In this document: one piece after another, positions 34,240-44,042 of the stretch
Layout of the letters: each line of letters opens with the position of its first letter
How positions within the stretch are numbered: the stretch's first letter is position 1
Source of the DNA: Earliella scabrosa
Taxonomy: Eukaryota > Basidiomycota > Agaricomycetes > Polyporales > Polyporaceae
DNA length: 64,000 nt
Direction: 5' to 3'
NCBI GenBank assembly: GCA_022605405.1
Contig: JABYQQ010000023.1
Location: 620,001-684,000, forward strand
Notes under the pieces: generated by a model
Told to the model about the DNA's origin: nothing
The model's database searches: none
The model's input: only the letters and a program-made list of their open reading frames with translations
Translations under genes and position numbers: made by a program

Positions 34240-34860
34240 AAATACAGAGTTCATCTGCTCTGTAATAACTGTGCTTGACATTGAAATACAGAGTGTGGAC
34301 TCTGTAATTGATATCCAGGACACTGAAATACAGAGTGCGGACTCTGTAGTAACTGTCCAGGACATTCAAATACAGAGTGCAGACCCTGTAATTGATATCC
34401 AGGACACTGAAATACAGAGTGCAGACCCTGTAATTGATACCCAGCACATTCAAATACAGAGTGTGAACTCTGTAATTGATATCCAGGACACTGAAATACA
34501 GAGTGCGGACTCTGTAGTAACTGTCCAGGACATTCAAATACAGAGTGCAGACCCTGTAATTGATATCCAGGACACTGAAATACAGAGTGCAGACCCTGTA
34601 ATTGATACCCAGCACATTCAAATACAGAGTGTGAACTCTGTAATTGATATCCAGGACACTGAAATACAGAGTGCGGACTCTGTAGTAACTGTTCAGGACA
34701 TTCAAATACAGAGTGCGGACTCTGTAGTAACTGTCCAGGACATTCAAATACAGAGTGTGGACTCTGTAATTGACATCCAGGACATTTAAATACAGAGTGT
34801 GGACTCTGTAATTGATATCCAGCACATTCAAATACAGAGTCTGGCCTGTGTTATTGATGT
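34240..34860. repeat. 42-bp tandem repeats, left arm of foldback element
   Basis: About 14 units of 42 bp, each containing CAGAGT-N4-ACTCTG, itself a small palindrome. A higher-order period of four units (168 bp) is visible. One plus-strand frame reads through as a 14-residue repeat of the type IQSADSVVTVQDIQ; I regard this as a by-product of the period being a multiple of three. Confidence 0.88.
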
Positions 34861-36974
34861 CTGGGGCATTGTAAAAATGCGGACCCCTTGACATATGATG
34901 ACATAGATGATTATATAACGGAATGGGCGCCTTTTTGACGCCCAAATGCGGTGCCTGACCCTCTAGGGGTGGCCACTTGCCTACCCTCTAGCTCCCTCAT
35001 TTCTTCACCTATGAGCATGTATGTGGGTGCGTCGGGTTCGCATTTTTAGCCTCTATTTAATGGTGTAGTAGACGTGATCCATTACTTGGGGTAATGAATC
35101 ATGCAGCTATATGTAGCTACTGCTGCCAGCTGCTCTGCTGTACCGCCAATGAACGGCTCCACCGTGCTTCACGTACAGGATACCATTAGATTGGGAGAAA
35201 TCAGAGCTTTCCAACGCACCCTGTATCGTGGTGTGGCATGGGCTAGTGACAAAGATATGGCTCAATCCATTTTCGCAAAACGTTGCATATTTGTTTGTGT
35301 AATATCCTGGGAACAGATGTGATCTGTGTCATACCCTATATACCATCGGATTGGCGTTGAGCAGGGCTTTCCAACGGTACCCTGATCATCCCAATCCATG
35401 GTGGTCACCCAACCCTTTTCTCCTGACCCCATTCCCATCAATCACTCCATAGCTCCACCACCATTGTGTATTCCACCCTGCAAATTTGTAGTAAGACTGC
35501 TTAAATAGATCCCTTGCCATGTACAAAGTATCAGAAGCTGGCACCATCTACAGCCCCTGTTCTGGACCTAACACACTGGACATCACCCTAGCAATGTTTC
35601 ACCTATTCTAGGGTCAGTACCTTATGGATCTCTGAGCTCTTTGCTGCATCCTGTAGGGATCACTTAGAAGAATGTTGGAGTGACTTTAGATACCCCGATG
35701 TCTCCTTGATCTAAATAGAATCCCTTATCAGTGCTCCACCTTGCCCCTCATCTAGGTGCAGATCTAGACCATGATCCAGTCTCATAACCTCAGATAGCAC
35801 AGTCACAGACAGTATCTACAAAATACAAAAAACAGCATGGAATTTGAACAAGTATTCAGAAAGTTATGCTGAAAGTGTTCCGGGAGGGACCAAATGTGCA
35901 CAGCAGGTGCACACAGTTTCATTGAATGCTACTGCACATAAGCATGGAAACAGATGTTCTGCAATATCTCACCCAGTTTTCAATCAATTTGCATGATTTC
36001 TTTTGCATCCTATAGGGAGTATCTGTGACTGTCCTATCTGAAGTTATGAGACTAGATCATGGTCTGGATCTACACCTAGATGGGGGGCAAGGTGGAGCAC
36101 TGATAAGGGGTTCTATTCAGATCAAGGAGACATCTGGGTCTCTAGGGTCAACCCAACATTCTTCTAAGTGATCCCTACAGGATGCAGCAAAGAGCTCAGA
36201 GATCCATAAGGTACTGACCCTAGAATAGGTGAAACATTGCTAGGGTGATGTCCAGTGTGTTAGGTCCAGAACAGGGGCTGTAGATGGTGCCAGCTTCTGA
36301 TACTTTGTACATGGCAAGGGATCTATTTAAGCAGTCTTACTACAAATTTGCAGGGTGGAATACACAATGGTGGTGGAGCTATGGAGTGATTGATGGGAAT
36401 GGGGTCAGGAGAAAAGGGTTGGGTGACCACCATGGATTGGGATGATCAGGGTACCGTTGGAAAGCCCTGCTCAACGCCAATCCGATGGTATATAGGGTAT
36501 GACACAGATCACATCTGTTCCCAGGATATTACACAAACAAATATGCAACGTTTTGCGAAAATGGATTGAGCCATATCTTTGTCACTAGCCCATGCCACAC
36601 CACGATACAGGGTGCGTTGGAAAGCTCTGATTTCTCCCAATCTAATGGTATCCTGTACGTGAAGCACGGTGGAGCCGTTCATTGGCGGTACAGCAGAGCA
36701 GCTGGCAGCAGTAGCTACATATAGCTGCATGATTCATTACCCCAAGTAATGGATCACGTCTACTACACCATTAAATAGAGGCTAAAAATGCGAACCCGAC
36801 GCACCCACATACATGCTCATAGGTGAAGAAATGAGGGAGCTAGAGGGTAGGCAAGTGGCCACCCCTAGAGGGTCAGGCACCGCATTTGGGCGTCAAAAAG
36901 GCGCCCATTCCGTTATATAATCATCTATGTCATCATATGTCAAGTGGTCTGCATTTTTAGAATGCCCCAGACAT

Positions 36975-37590
36975 CAATAACACAGGCCAGACTCTGTATT
37001 TGAATGTCCTGGATGTCAATTACAGAGTCCACACTCTGTATTTGAATGTCCTGGATATCAATTACAGAGTCCACACTCTGTATTTAAATGTCCTGGATAT
37101 CAATTACAGAGTCCACACTCTGTATTTAAATGTCCTGGATGTCAATTACAGAGTCCGCACTCTGTATTTAAATGTCCTGGATGTCAATTACAGAGTCCGC
37201 ACTCTGTATTTAAATGTCCTGGATGTCAATTACAGGGTCTGCACTCTGTATTTGATTGTCCAAGACATCAATTACAGGGTCCGCACTCTGTATTTAAATG
37301 TCAAGCACAGTTATTACAGGGTCTGCACTCTGTATTTGATAGTCCTGGATATCAATTACAGGGTCTGCACTCTGTATTTGAATGTGCTGGACAGTTACTA
37401 CAGAGTCCACACTCTGTATTTGAATGTCCTGGACAGTTACTACAGAGTCCGCACTCTGTATTTCAATGTCAAGCACAGTTATTACAGAGTCTGCACTCTG
37501 TATTTGATTGCCCAGGACAACAATCACAGGGTCCACACTCTGTATTTGAATGTCCAGAACAGTTATTACAGAGCAGATGAACTCTGTATT
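36975..37590. repeat. 42-bp tandem repeats, right arm of foldback element
   Basis: This is the inverted counterpart of the left-arm array, with about the same number of units but more sequence differences than the inner arms show. Individual unit variants do not line up one to one with the left arm, which suggests that the arrays evolve faster than the rest of the element. Confidence 0.85.
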
Positions 37591-37706
37591 TGAAGGTCCT
37601 GCACCATCAAATACAGGCTCTGTAAATGGTCTAGACACTCAAAACGACGTGCTAGCACAAATGTCCAGGGATTTTAAAAAAAAGTGGTGACCACAGGTGC
37701 AAGGTC

Positions 37707-38654
37707 GTCCTCCACGCGCGCTGCGCGACGACGTCGTACTGCGAGGGTCGCGCGTGCAAAGCGCAGACAGCCAAGACCATCGGTGACTGGATTTTCCAAG
37801 ATCTCCTCTGTCGATGGGGCGCGGTCAGCGAAATCGTATCTGACAACGGGACACCGTTCGTCGCTGCACTCGACTACATCGCGCGGCAATACCATGTGAC
37901 GCACATCCGCATTTCCGGGTACAATTCGCGCGCGAACGGGGTCGTTGAACGACCGAATTTTTCCCTCCGCGACTCGCTCGTCAAGGCCAGCAGCGGGGAG
38001 CCGGGCGTCTGGGTCTCGCGCATGTACTCAGTGATGTGGGCCGACCGCATTACCGTCCGTCGTCGAATGGGGTGCTCGCCCTACTTCGCAGTGACCGGGA
38101 CCCATCCGATCATGCCCCTGGACATCGCGGAAGCGACATACCTGATGCCAGTCCCCTCGACCATGCTGTCCACGGCCGAGCTCATCGCGCGTCGAGCGGT
38201 CGCGCTCCAGAAACGACCAGAGCAACTGGCACTGCTGCGAAGCGCGGTCTTCGAGGAGCGTGTGCGCGCAGCCCGTCAATTCGAGGCGGAACACGCAACG
38301 ACGACGAAGAACTACAACTTCGAGCGCGGGCGGCTCGTGCTCATGCGGAACACCGCCATCGAGAAGTCCCTCGACCGCAAGATGAAACCTCGCTACCTTG
38401 GTCCATACACAGTGGTCGCACGCAACCGCGGCGGCGCCTACATTCTTGCCGAGCTCAACGGCGCGGTATTCGACCGACCAGTGGCGGCATTCCGCGTCAT
38501 CCCCTACCTCGCGCGAACCGACCCTCTCTCTGTCCCGAGCGACGTACTGGACATCGACGACGACGCCTTGGAATCCTTACAGGACAGCGACGACGACGCG
38601 ATCGACAAACTCGACGAGTTTGCCGTGGACGACACCGCCACCGATGTCGAGTAG
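37707..38654 (+). CDS. Gypsy Pol, 3' part (integrase core and C-terminus)
   Basis: This continues the pol frame after the foldback element; with one CAAGGTC kept, the codons join without a shift. It contains the second catalytic Asp (IVSDNGTPF, about 37838) and the Glu in NGVVER (about 37938), followed by the GPY/F-type segment KPRYLGPYTVV (about 38388) and an acidic tail to a stop at 38652-38654. There is no chromodomain. It depends on the separated 5' part and is not functional in this copy. Confidence 0.9.
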   Translation, partial: VLHARCATTSYCEGRACKAQTAKTIGDWIFQDLLCRWGAVSEIVSDNGTPFVAALDYIARQYHVTHIRISGYNSRANGVVERPNFSLRDSLVKASSGEPGVWVSRMYSVMWADRITVRRRMGCSPYFAVTGTHPIMPLDIAEATYLMPVPSTMLSTAELIARRAVALQKRPEQLALLRSAVFEERVRAARQFEAEHATTTKNYNFERGRLVLMRNTAIEKSLDRKMKPRYLGPYTVVARNRGGAYILAELNGAVFDRPVAAFRVIPYLARTDPLSVPSDVLDIDDDALESLQDSDDDAIDKLDEFAVDDTATDVE

Positions 38655-38695
38655 GTTCGTAGGCGCTCGACCGCAGATCGACTAGGGAGTCGATA

Positions 38696-38712
38696 TTTCG
38701 GTGGGGAGGAGG
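38696..38712 (+). other. Internal copy of polypurine tract
   Basis: TTTCGGTGGGGAGGAGG is identical over 17 bp to the tract abutting the 3' LTR at 43260-43276. A few bases before it are also similar. It lies 41 bp after the pol stop, where the 3' polypurine tract of a gypsy element without cargo would sit. Confidence 0.75.
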
Positions 38713-39292
38713 ACCGGCCACTCGCGGCCGTATAGACATTCATTTACATACTACCAGACAACGCTCCCTTCTTTGCCAGACGACCATCTGATCGTTCGAC
38801 GACGTCAGAGGACATTTCGACCGGCTAATTACGATACACTTCCAGCCTATCATACCTTTTACGCACCACTTTAACCACCGCTCCTTGCTTTCTCTATTCC
38901 ATTCGCTCCCCTACTCACGACGGACCGACAGAGTGCCCGCAACCAGTTGTGATACCAGTGTGTTTTATTTCGCCTTATAGTTACAGTTCGCTTCTAGCAG
39001 ACCGGGCCGACCGCTCGACCAGTTTTCAACCACATTCTACGACCCTTGCACCGTTAAGTAGGGAATGGCTACGAGATACATTCCCCCTGACGGACCGCAA
39101 AACGACCACTACCGTACATTGCACGCTACGAGCCCTTGGACAAATTAACCACTGCTACAGTAACATCGACGAGTTCCAAGAAGGCAAGCTGACAAGGCTT
39201 CAACCAGACGCAAGAGATACGACGAGGCGACCAGGACGCGCACTGTTGTAGCCAACACCGGACAGAGCACCGGAACCCAGAGGGACCAAGGA
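38713..39292. other. Gypsy cargo region, no gene seen
   Basis: This lies between the internal polypurine tract and the stop of the 580-aa antisense gene. A plus-strand frame at 38949-39251 has no recognisable motif. The sequence may be 3' UTR of the antisense gene and old element sequence. Confidence 0.4.
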
Positions 39293-41237
39293 TCAAGCCG
39301 ATGGGCCAGCAGCGGAGCCTTCACCTCCAGCGGCGGTGCCGGTCGCGCCAGAAGAGCGACGAGCGCGGCCAGCGACCACACGAGGGACCCGCAGGCGGCC
39401 CTCCTCCGAAACGGCAGCAACGCGCCAGGTCGCCGCAAACTGACCGACCTGGAGGGGCGCCACGACGGAGCCAAAATAACCACCGTCGTAATCGCCAAAG
39501 GAGAGGCCGGTCAACAGCTCTTCGCGGCGCGCGAGGTCGAGGAGCTGCAACTCCGTGGCGATCAGGGTCCCAATCAACTCGTTGAACCGAGTGCGGATGC
39601 CGCTGACGGCGACGAACTCGACGCGTCCGTCCATGTCGTCAACGGGGGAGGCGGCCTCGGGCGCGGCGGCATCAACCTCAGGAGGCTCGACGGGCTGGTC
39701 GACGTCGGTGCGCGGCTTTTTGGATGGCCGACGTTCAGGCTCCGTGGTCGGCACCTCGGGCTTGTCAAGATCGACGACCTCGACGGTCTTAGACCCACTG
39801 GGCTTGTCGGGACTTGACGGCCGCTTGCGCTTCTTATCGACCGACGGGAGAGGATGGGCCGCGCGGAACTTTGCGCTGTAAGGCGTTGGCCCAGGCGTGG
39901 CTGGCGTAAAGTCGTCGAGCGCAGCAGTAAGACCGTCCTGGTCGAGGACTTCGACGACGCGTCCACTGGTCTCGAAGGCGTAGACGATCGCGAAGATGGC
40001 GTCCTCGAGGTCGGGGTCCATGTTGGCGGGAACCGAGAACCCCTGACCGTTGTACCGCGCGAGGAACCGCGGGTGCCGCTCCTTTGCGCCCGGTAATTTG
40101 CTACGCGTGGGCTCCTTGAGCTCCCCGAGGGCGTTGACATGGTCGTACTCGCACCGGAAGGCCGACCCGGAGCAGTTGCCGCATCGCCAGTGGTCGTCTT
40201 GGGGCTTGCACGTCGCGGTCACCTTCCGCGCGATGCAGCGGTCGCACTGTTCAACGAAGGCGGAAGGCAGTCAGCGGGTCGTCGACGAAGGAGATAGAGG
40301 AGGACAGCAGGAGCCGTCGTACCGGCCCAGAGATACGAAGCAGAGGAGGCGCGACCGTTGCCTCCTCCCCTTTCTTCTCCCCCTCGGTCTTGACCTCCGT
40401 GGTCTTCTCGACCTTCACGGCCTTCTTACCCTTGCGCTGCCGCTTTGAACGACGGGAGTCCGACGGCTTGGGCTTGGTAGAAGGCGGCAGCGTCGAACGA
40501 CCGTCTTCGCCGTCGTCTTCCGAGTCGCTACCCTCCGCGTCGCGCAGGCTGCCAGGCGAGGTCGGTTCGTTGGTGGCCGAGAGCGTGCGCCAGTCCCCAG
40601 ATGTCTGGACCGTCGACACTGAGAGAGAGTAAGCGGTCGATGGTTAGCAAGCGGCAGGGCGAAGAGTACGACGAGGACATCTCACGGTCATACTCGGCGA
40701 TGGCAAGCGCGCTCTCTGCGCGCATGGTCTCCTGCTCGGCCTTCGCGAGCTTTTGCGAGAGGTCGTCGAGCTCTGGGTCCGTGTCGCCTTCAAGGGGTCG
40801 AACGCCGTATGCGATGTCCTGTTGAATCCCCTCGACGAGGGTACGCAGCGTCTCCTGCACCTCGCGCGCCTGCGCGACCCTCTGCTTCAGGTCCTCGACG
40901 AGACGCGTCCGACTGGCGACCGAGTAGTCGCGGACGAACTTCGTCGCGAAGCCTTGGTCCGGGTGGTGCTTCTCGAGCGTGGCAAGCATGCGCTCGGCCG
41001 CAGGATCGGAAACCTCCACGGTCGCCCGTCCCTAGCCGACGGTCAGAGGCGCAGTCAGGAAGCGACCTAACAAATGACCACGGGACATACCGCGAGGTTG
41101 ACGAACGTCGACACGGCCTTGGCGTAGTAGGCGACCGGGATGGGGTGCTTCTGTCCGAGGAACGCGTTGACCCACTTGTTGAAGTCAGCGGGCGGAGCGC
41201 TGGTCGCAGGCGGCGTCGGAGCGGCGGGCGCGGACAT
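39293..41237 (-). CDS. Antisense cargo gene C: coiled-coil, Zn2Cys6-like protein
   Basis: Predicted exons: 41237-41091, 41031-40686, 40618-40323 and 40246-39293 (1743 nt, 580 aa, frame kept through three introns of 59, 67 and 76 bp with GT-AG ends). Residues 1-49 are alanine/proline-rich then hydrophobic. A coiled coil spans about 85-163, followed by an acidic and basic low-complexity part with SRRSKRQRKGKK. A six-cysteine cluster C264-X2-C-X8-C-X8-C-X2-C-X6-C295 is close to the fungal Zn(II)2Cys6 pattern, with a wider first loop. NLS-like KKRKR is at about 401-405 and RRPSKKPR follows. This suggests a nuclear, perhaps DNA-binding protein, but I recognise no named family. It lies antisense within a gypsy element, downstream of genes A and B in the same direction, with a TATA-like box 77 bp upstream. 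Confidence 0.75.
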
Positions 41238-41313
41238 GGCGAGAAGCAGTGAGCAGGCGAAAGAGGAGACCGGCGAGGGAAACGCAAGCCACCGCGAGCA
41301 GCAACACCGCGGT

Positions 41314-41319
41314 CTTATA
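41314..41319 (-). promoter_or_regulatory. TATA-like box of cargo gene C
   Basis: On the minus strand TATAAG in the context CATATAAGACC, 77 bp before the gene C start codon. Gene B has the closely similar CCTATAAGACC. Confidence 0.5.
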
Positions 41320-41631
41320 TGCAGGGGGTCGCATGGCGGGCGGGCGCACCGCTGCCGTAACGCGCCGCTCCTTCCAGGACCTCAGACCTCGCCGTCCGCC
41401 ACCATCTGACAGGTCCGCGCTTCTGTCGATCGCCGCGCACTTACCGGAACTCGAAGAAGCCACCGCAGCACGTCAAAGAGCGCTTCTCTCCGAACGAAGC
41501 AATATGATTGCCAAATCCGGTAAATGAAGCGCTCGTCGACCACCCGCTATTCCACCGCCCCCATACTCCCCTCCCTTTTGTCCCCCGGCCCCTCGGCTTG
41601 CGTCGACCCAGTCCGCCAGGTCCACCCTACC

Positions 41632-42201
41632 TCACCGCTCGTGCGCGGCGCGGTTCCGTTCGACGGCGTGCATGTGGGCATGGACCCTTGTCAGACCAGC
41701 CCGAGCGCTCAACGAGTGGACGACGCCCGTCGGACCCATACGCGCGGATACTTCCGTGAGGTAGTGGAGGACTTCGCCTTCGTACTCGAGGTCGGCGTAG
41801 ATGCGGTCGAGGTCGTACCGAACGAGGGCGTTCTGGTCGTTTCGCACCTGCGACAGGAAATCCTTGCGCAAGTCGTCGGCTTCGGGCCAACAGCCGAGCG
41901 CGCGTTCAACCCGGCTTACGAGAGCTTTGACGCGGTCGTGGTCACCCTGTAGCGCAAGCACGGCACCCTAGCTCAGGAGCGTCAGCGCGACGGACTTGCA
42001 CGACGAGGCCGGACGACGACGACGTACGATCGTGTGCGCGGCCTCCGCAGCGGCGGTACCGGCTTCGGTGGAATCGACGGTCTGCGCTTCGGCGAGTACT
42101 TCAAGATCGGCGACTTTAGCCTCGGCCTGGGAGATTGCGACGGGAGTCAGAGCCTCCACGAGGTTGACCGTCGACGGTGCTAGCGCAGCGCGAGGATGCA
42201 T
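41632..42201 (-). CDS. Antisense cargo gene B, unknown small protein (paralogue of A)
   Basis: Predicted exons 42201-42028 and 41967-41632, intron 60 bp starting GTACGT and ending CTAG, phase 0; 169 aa. The N-terminal exon ends in a predicted helical ISQAEAKVADLEVLAEAQTV-type segment. The second exon contains VRYDLDRIYADLEYEGEVLH and later EVSARMGPTGVVHSLSA. Gene A has matching LEYEGEVLLYLREVAARMGP. I do not recognise the family. There is no signal peptide or membrane segment; it is probably a soluble, helical protein. It sits 320 bp downstream of gene A and 394 bp upstream of gene C, all on the same strand within the gypsy element. Confidence 0.75.
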
Positions 42202-42238
42202 GGCGGTTGGGAGCCCTCAGTCCGGCGGTACGACAGGT

Positions 42239-42244
42239 CTTATA
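42239..42244 (-). promoter_or_regulatory. TATA-like box of cargo gene B
   Basis: On the minus strand TATAAG within CCTATAAGACC, 38 bp before the gene B start codon. Confidence 0.5.
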
Positions 42245-42520
42245 GGCAGGCGCGGTCGACGCGCGGTTATCGATCCCGAAGGTGGGGTGTCCGGCCACAC
42301 GAGGCATCAAGTGGACATCGTCAAAGGCACACTGCGATGATCGACACATGGCCGCCCTCTCGACACGGGAGCCACTACGCGTGAACGACGATCGACGAAC
42401 GGCATGACATTCCCAAAACGAGTAACTGAGGCGCTCGTCGGCGAGACGCCACCATCTCACGCACTAACCCCACGACCCCCTTTTTTCCTCCGGCGCAACC
42501 CTTTCCCCGATCACCATCGA

Positions 42521-43115
42521 TCACAGCCCTTCTAGCGACGACCGACCGCGCTCAGCGGTGTTGATCAGAGTGCGAACTTCGTCGTGCGCGCCCTCGGCGC
42601 TGAGCGACGCGAACAGCCCCGACGGTCCCATGCGCGCGGCCACCTCCCGCAAGTACAACAACACCTCCCCCTCGTACTCCAGTTGTGCGAGCGTCCGGTC
42701 GTGCGCCCGACGGGACAGTGCAAGGCGGTCGCGATAGACCTGGTCGAGAAAGGACTGCTTGAGGGGCTCAGGTTGCGGCCACTTGTTCAAGGCGACCTCG
42801 ACGCGAGCGACCAGCTCGGCCGCGACTTCCTTCGACCCAAAGACGGCGATGACGGCAGCCTGCGACCGGTTGTCTACACGACGGACGCTCGACGAGGAAC
42901 AGACAACTTACGATGGCGCGGGCGGTCTTTGCGATGGCATCCTCTCGGGCGGCGGTTTCGACGGCCTCAGCATCGGCCAAGCGCTCCAGGTCGACGACCT
43001 GACTGTCGGCCTGGGCGAGCGCGGTCGGGGAGAGCGTGTCCAGGAGCCGGACGGTGGCTTCGGTGAAGGGCTGGTCGTGGGACGCAGCGGTGCGCGGAAG
43101 GACGAGGCGGGACAT
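42521..43115 (-). CDS. Antisense cargo gene A, unknown small protein (paralogue of B)
   Basis: Predicted exons 43115-42912 and 42859-42521, intron 52 bp (GTAAGT donor), phase 0; 180 aa. The intron falls at the same place in the protein as in gene B (after TARAI here, after AAHTI there). Exon 1 encodes LAQADSQVVDLERLADAEAV, like gene B. Exon 2 encodes LEYEGEVLLYLREVAARMGPSG. The family is unknown. Conserved splice position plus protein similarity across several substitutions argue that both were selected as proteins. Its start is 162 bp inside the 3' LTR boundary, antisense to the element. Confidence 0.78.
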
Positions 43116-43154
43116 GGCAGAGTCTTGGTCGCTGGTCCCCACGTTCCATGGCCA

Positions 43155-43160
43155 TTTATA
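43155..43160 (-). promoter_or_regulatory. TATA-like box of cargo gene A
   Basis: On the minus strand TATAAA within CCATATAAATGG, 40 bp before the gene A start codon. It lies between the gypsy 3' LTR and gene A. Confidence 0.5.
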
Positions 43161-43259
43161 TGGTCGACAGTAGGGGGACCGGTGGCGGGAACGCATACGT
43201 GACGTCGTTATCGCCAGGGGATCGGTGGCGTCGTTCTGATGGACTGGGGACAGTCCAGA

Positions 43260-43276
43260 TTTCGGTGGGGAGGAGG
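43260..43276 (+). other. Gypsy 3' polypurine tract
   Basis: TTTCGGTGGGGAGGAGG directly abuts the 3' LTR. The purine-rich part GGTGGGGAGGAGG is the expected plus-strand primer. An exact 17-bp copy lies at 38696-38712. Confidence 0.85.
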
Positions 43277-44038
43277 TGTAGTGCGTCGTCACGCACGCAC
43301 ACGAGGAATCGGCGTGCCAAGACCGAAGACCCCTCGTGTTCTCGATGCTCGGTCGAAGGCTTGCACCGTTCTGCGCACAGTCAACCGGTCGACACGACCG
43401 GTGGCAGCAACGACGGACTCGTAGGGCTTCTAGCGCGGACGACCGGTAGAGTGTGACCATCGGTCGATAGCCGAGTACGGTGGGACGGTCACGGCGGCTA
43501 AGGGGTCGTCGAATGAGGCGCCGGGTCCGGTTCCGGTGGGTGAACGGGCTCGTCGTGCCGGTGGTCGATTTGGTCGGTTGATGCGTGTACTTAGTAGAGG
43601 CCCCAAGGCTGTGGACAATCAAGCATTCTTTCCCCCTCAGAGTTCGGATCTCATCGCGTGATGACCGTCGTTGCGGTCGAATCTTTCGTCGTCGGTCTCT
43701 CGGTTCTCCTCGTCGTACTCCTCTCGTCCGTCATCGCACTCCGTCCGTTCGTCGTCGTCCGTTCCTCAGTCCTCGCACGACCGTCCCTCGTCTCTCAACC
43801 GTCGATCAAGCTCGTCCGTACCGTCGTTCGGTCCATCGTACGTCCATCGTACTTCGCAGCACGTTCTATCTCGTCCCGTTCGACCGCAGACCGTCGGTCG
43901 TTGTCATCGTTAGAGCTCGTAGCCCTCGTCGACGGGCTCGTCAGTCTCTCTGGGAATCGACTGGACTCCTCCTTCTTGTTTCTTGTTCTTCTGGTTGTTC
44001 AGGTGTTTTTCACACTTGGCCTCGCAGTTGACGTATCA
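43277..44038 (+). repeat. Gypsy 3' LTR
   Basis: This is a 762-bp repeat of 27134-27895 with three substitutions. It is followed by CCGT, the target duplication, and the resumed copia RT gene. Confidence 0.95.
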
Positions 44039-44042
44039 CCGT

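Larger units (their letters stand above)
34132..37699. mobile_element. Giant inverted-repeat (foldback) transposon, non-autonomous
   Basis: This is a 3568-bp element with ends CACCTGTGGTCACCAC and its complement, flanked by a 7-bp target duplication CAAGGTC (34125-34131 and 37700-37706). The whole element is an inverted repeat: an open frame at 35101-35322 (+) recurs identically at 36509-36730 (-), and both pairs are symmetric about 35915.5, which is also the exact midpoint of the element. The arms are about 1.69 kb and the unique centre is about 190 bp (35822-36010). The outer arms carry 42-bp tandem repeats. There is no transposase gene. Long tandem-repeat arms resemble foldback/Galileo-type elements, and the 7-bp duplication fits some P-superfamily members, but that assignment is inference. 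Confidence 0.9.
27134..44038 (+). mobile_element. Ty3/gypsy LTR retrotransposon with antisense gene cargo, inserted in copia
   Basis: The 762-bp LTRs at 27134-27895 and 43277-44038 start TGTA and end TATCA. They are flanked by CCGT (27130-27133 and 44039-44042), a 4-bp duplication. I count three differences between the LTRs. Gene order is gag-protease, then RT, RNase H, integrase, in a different frame. The integrase is split by a foldback element (34132-37699). Without that the element would be about 13.3 kb, long for fungal gypsy, because 4.5 kb of extra sequence with three antisense genes lies between pol and the 3' LTR. It interrupts the copia RT gene; the copia frame is continuous again once one CCGT copy is kept. 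Confidence 0.95.

Noticed and set aside
34240..34860. CRISPR-like array of short palindromic repeats
   Set aside because: Units are contiguous 42-bp tandem repeats without unique spacers, in a eukaryotic transposon arm, and recur inverted in the other arm.
34193..34945. Long open frames on both strands encoding 14-residue repeats (198 and 235 codons)
   Set aside because: They arise because the tandem repeat period, 42 bp, is a multiple of three and the units lack stops; they lie in the arm of a non-coding foldback transposon. The same applies to the frames at 37000-37593 and 37294-37638.
35101..35322. 73-codon frame identical on both strands of the foldback element (also 36509-36730)
   Set aside because: The identity follows from the inverted-repeat arms. 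There is no domain, the composition is unremarkable, and nothing suggests a gene.
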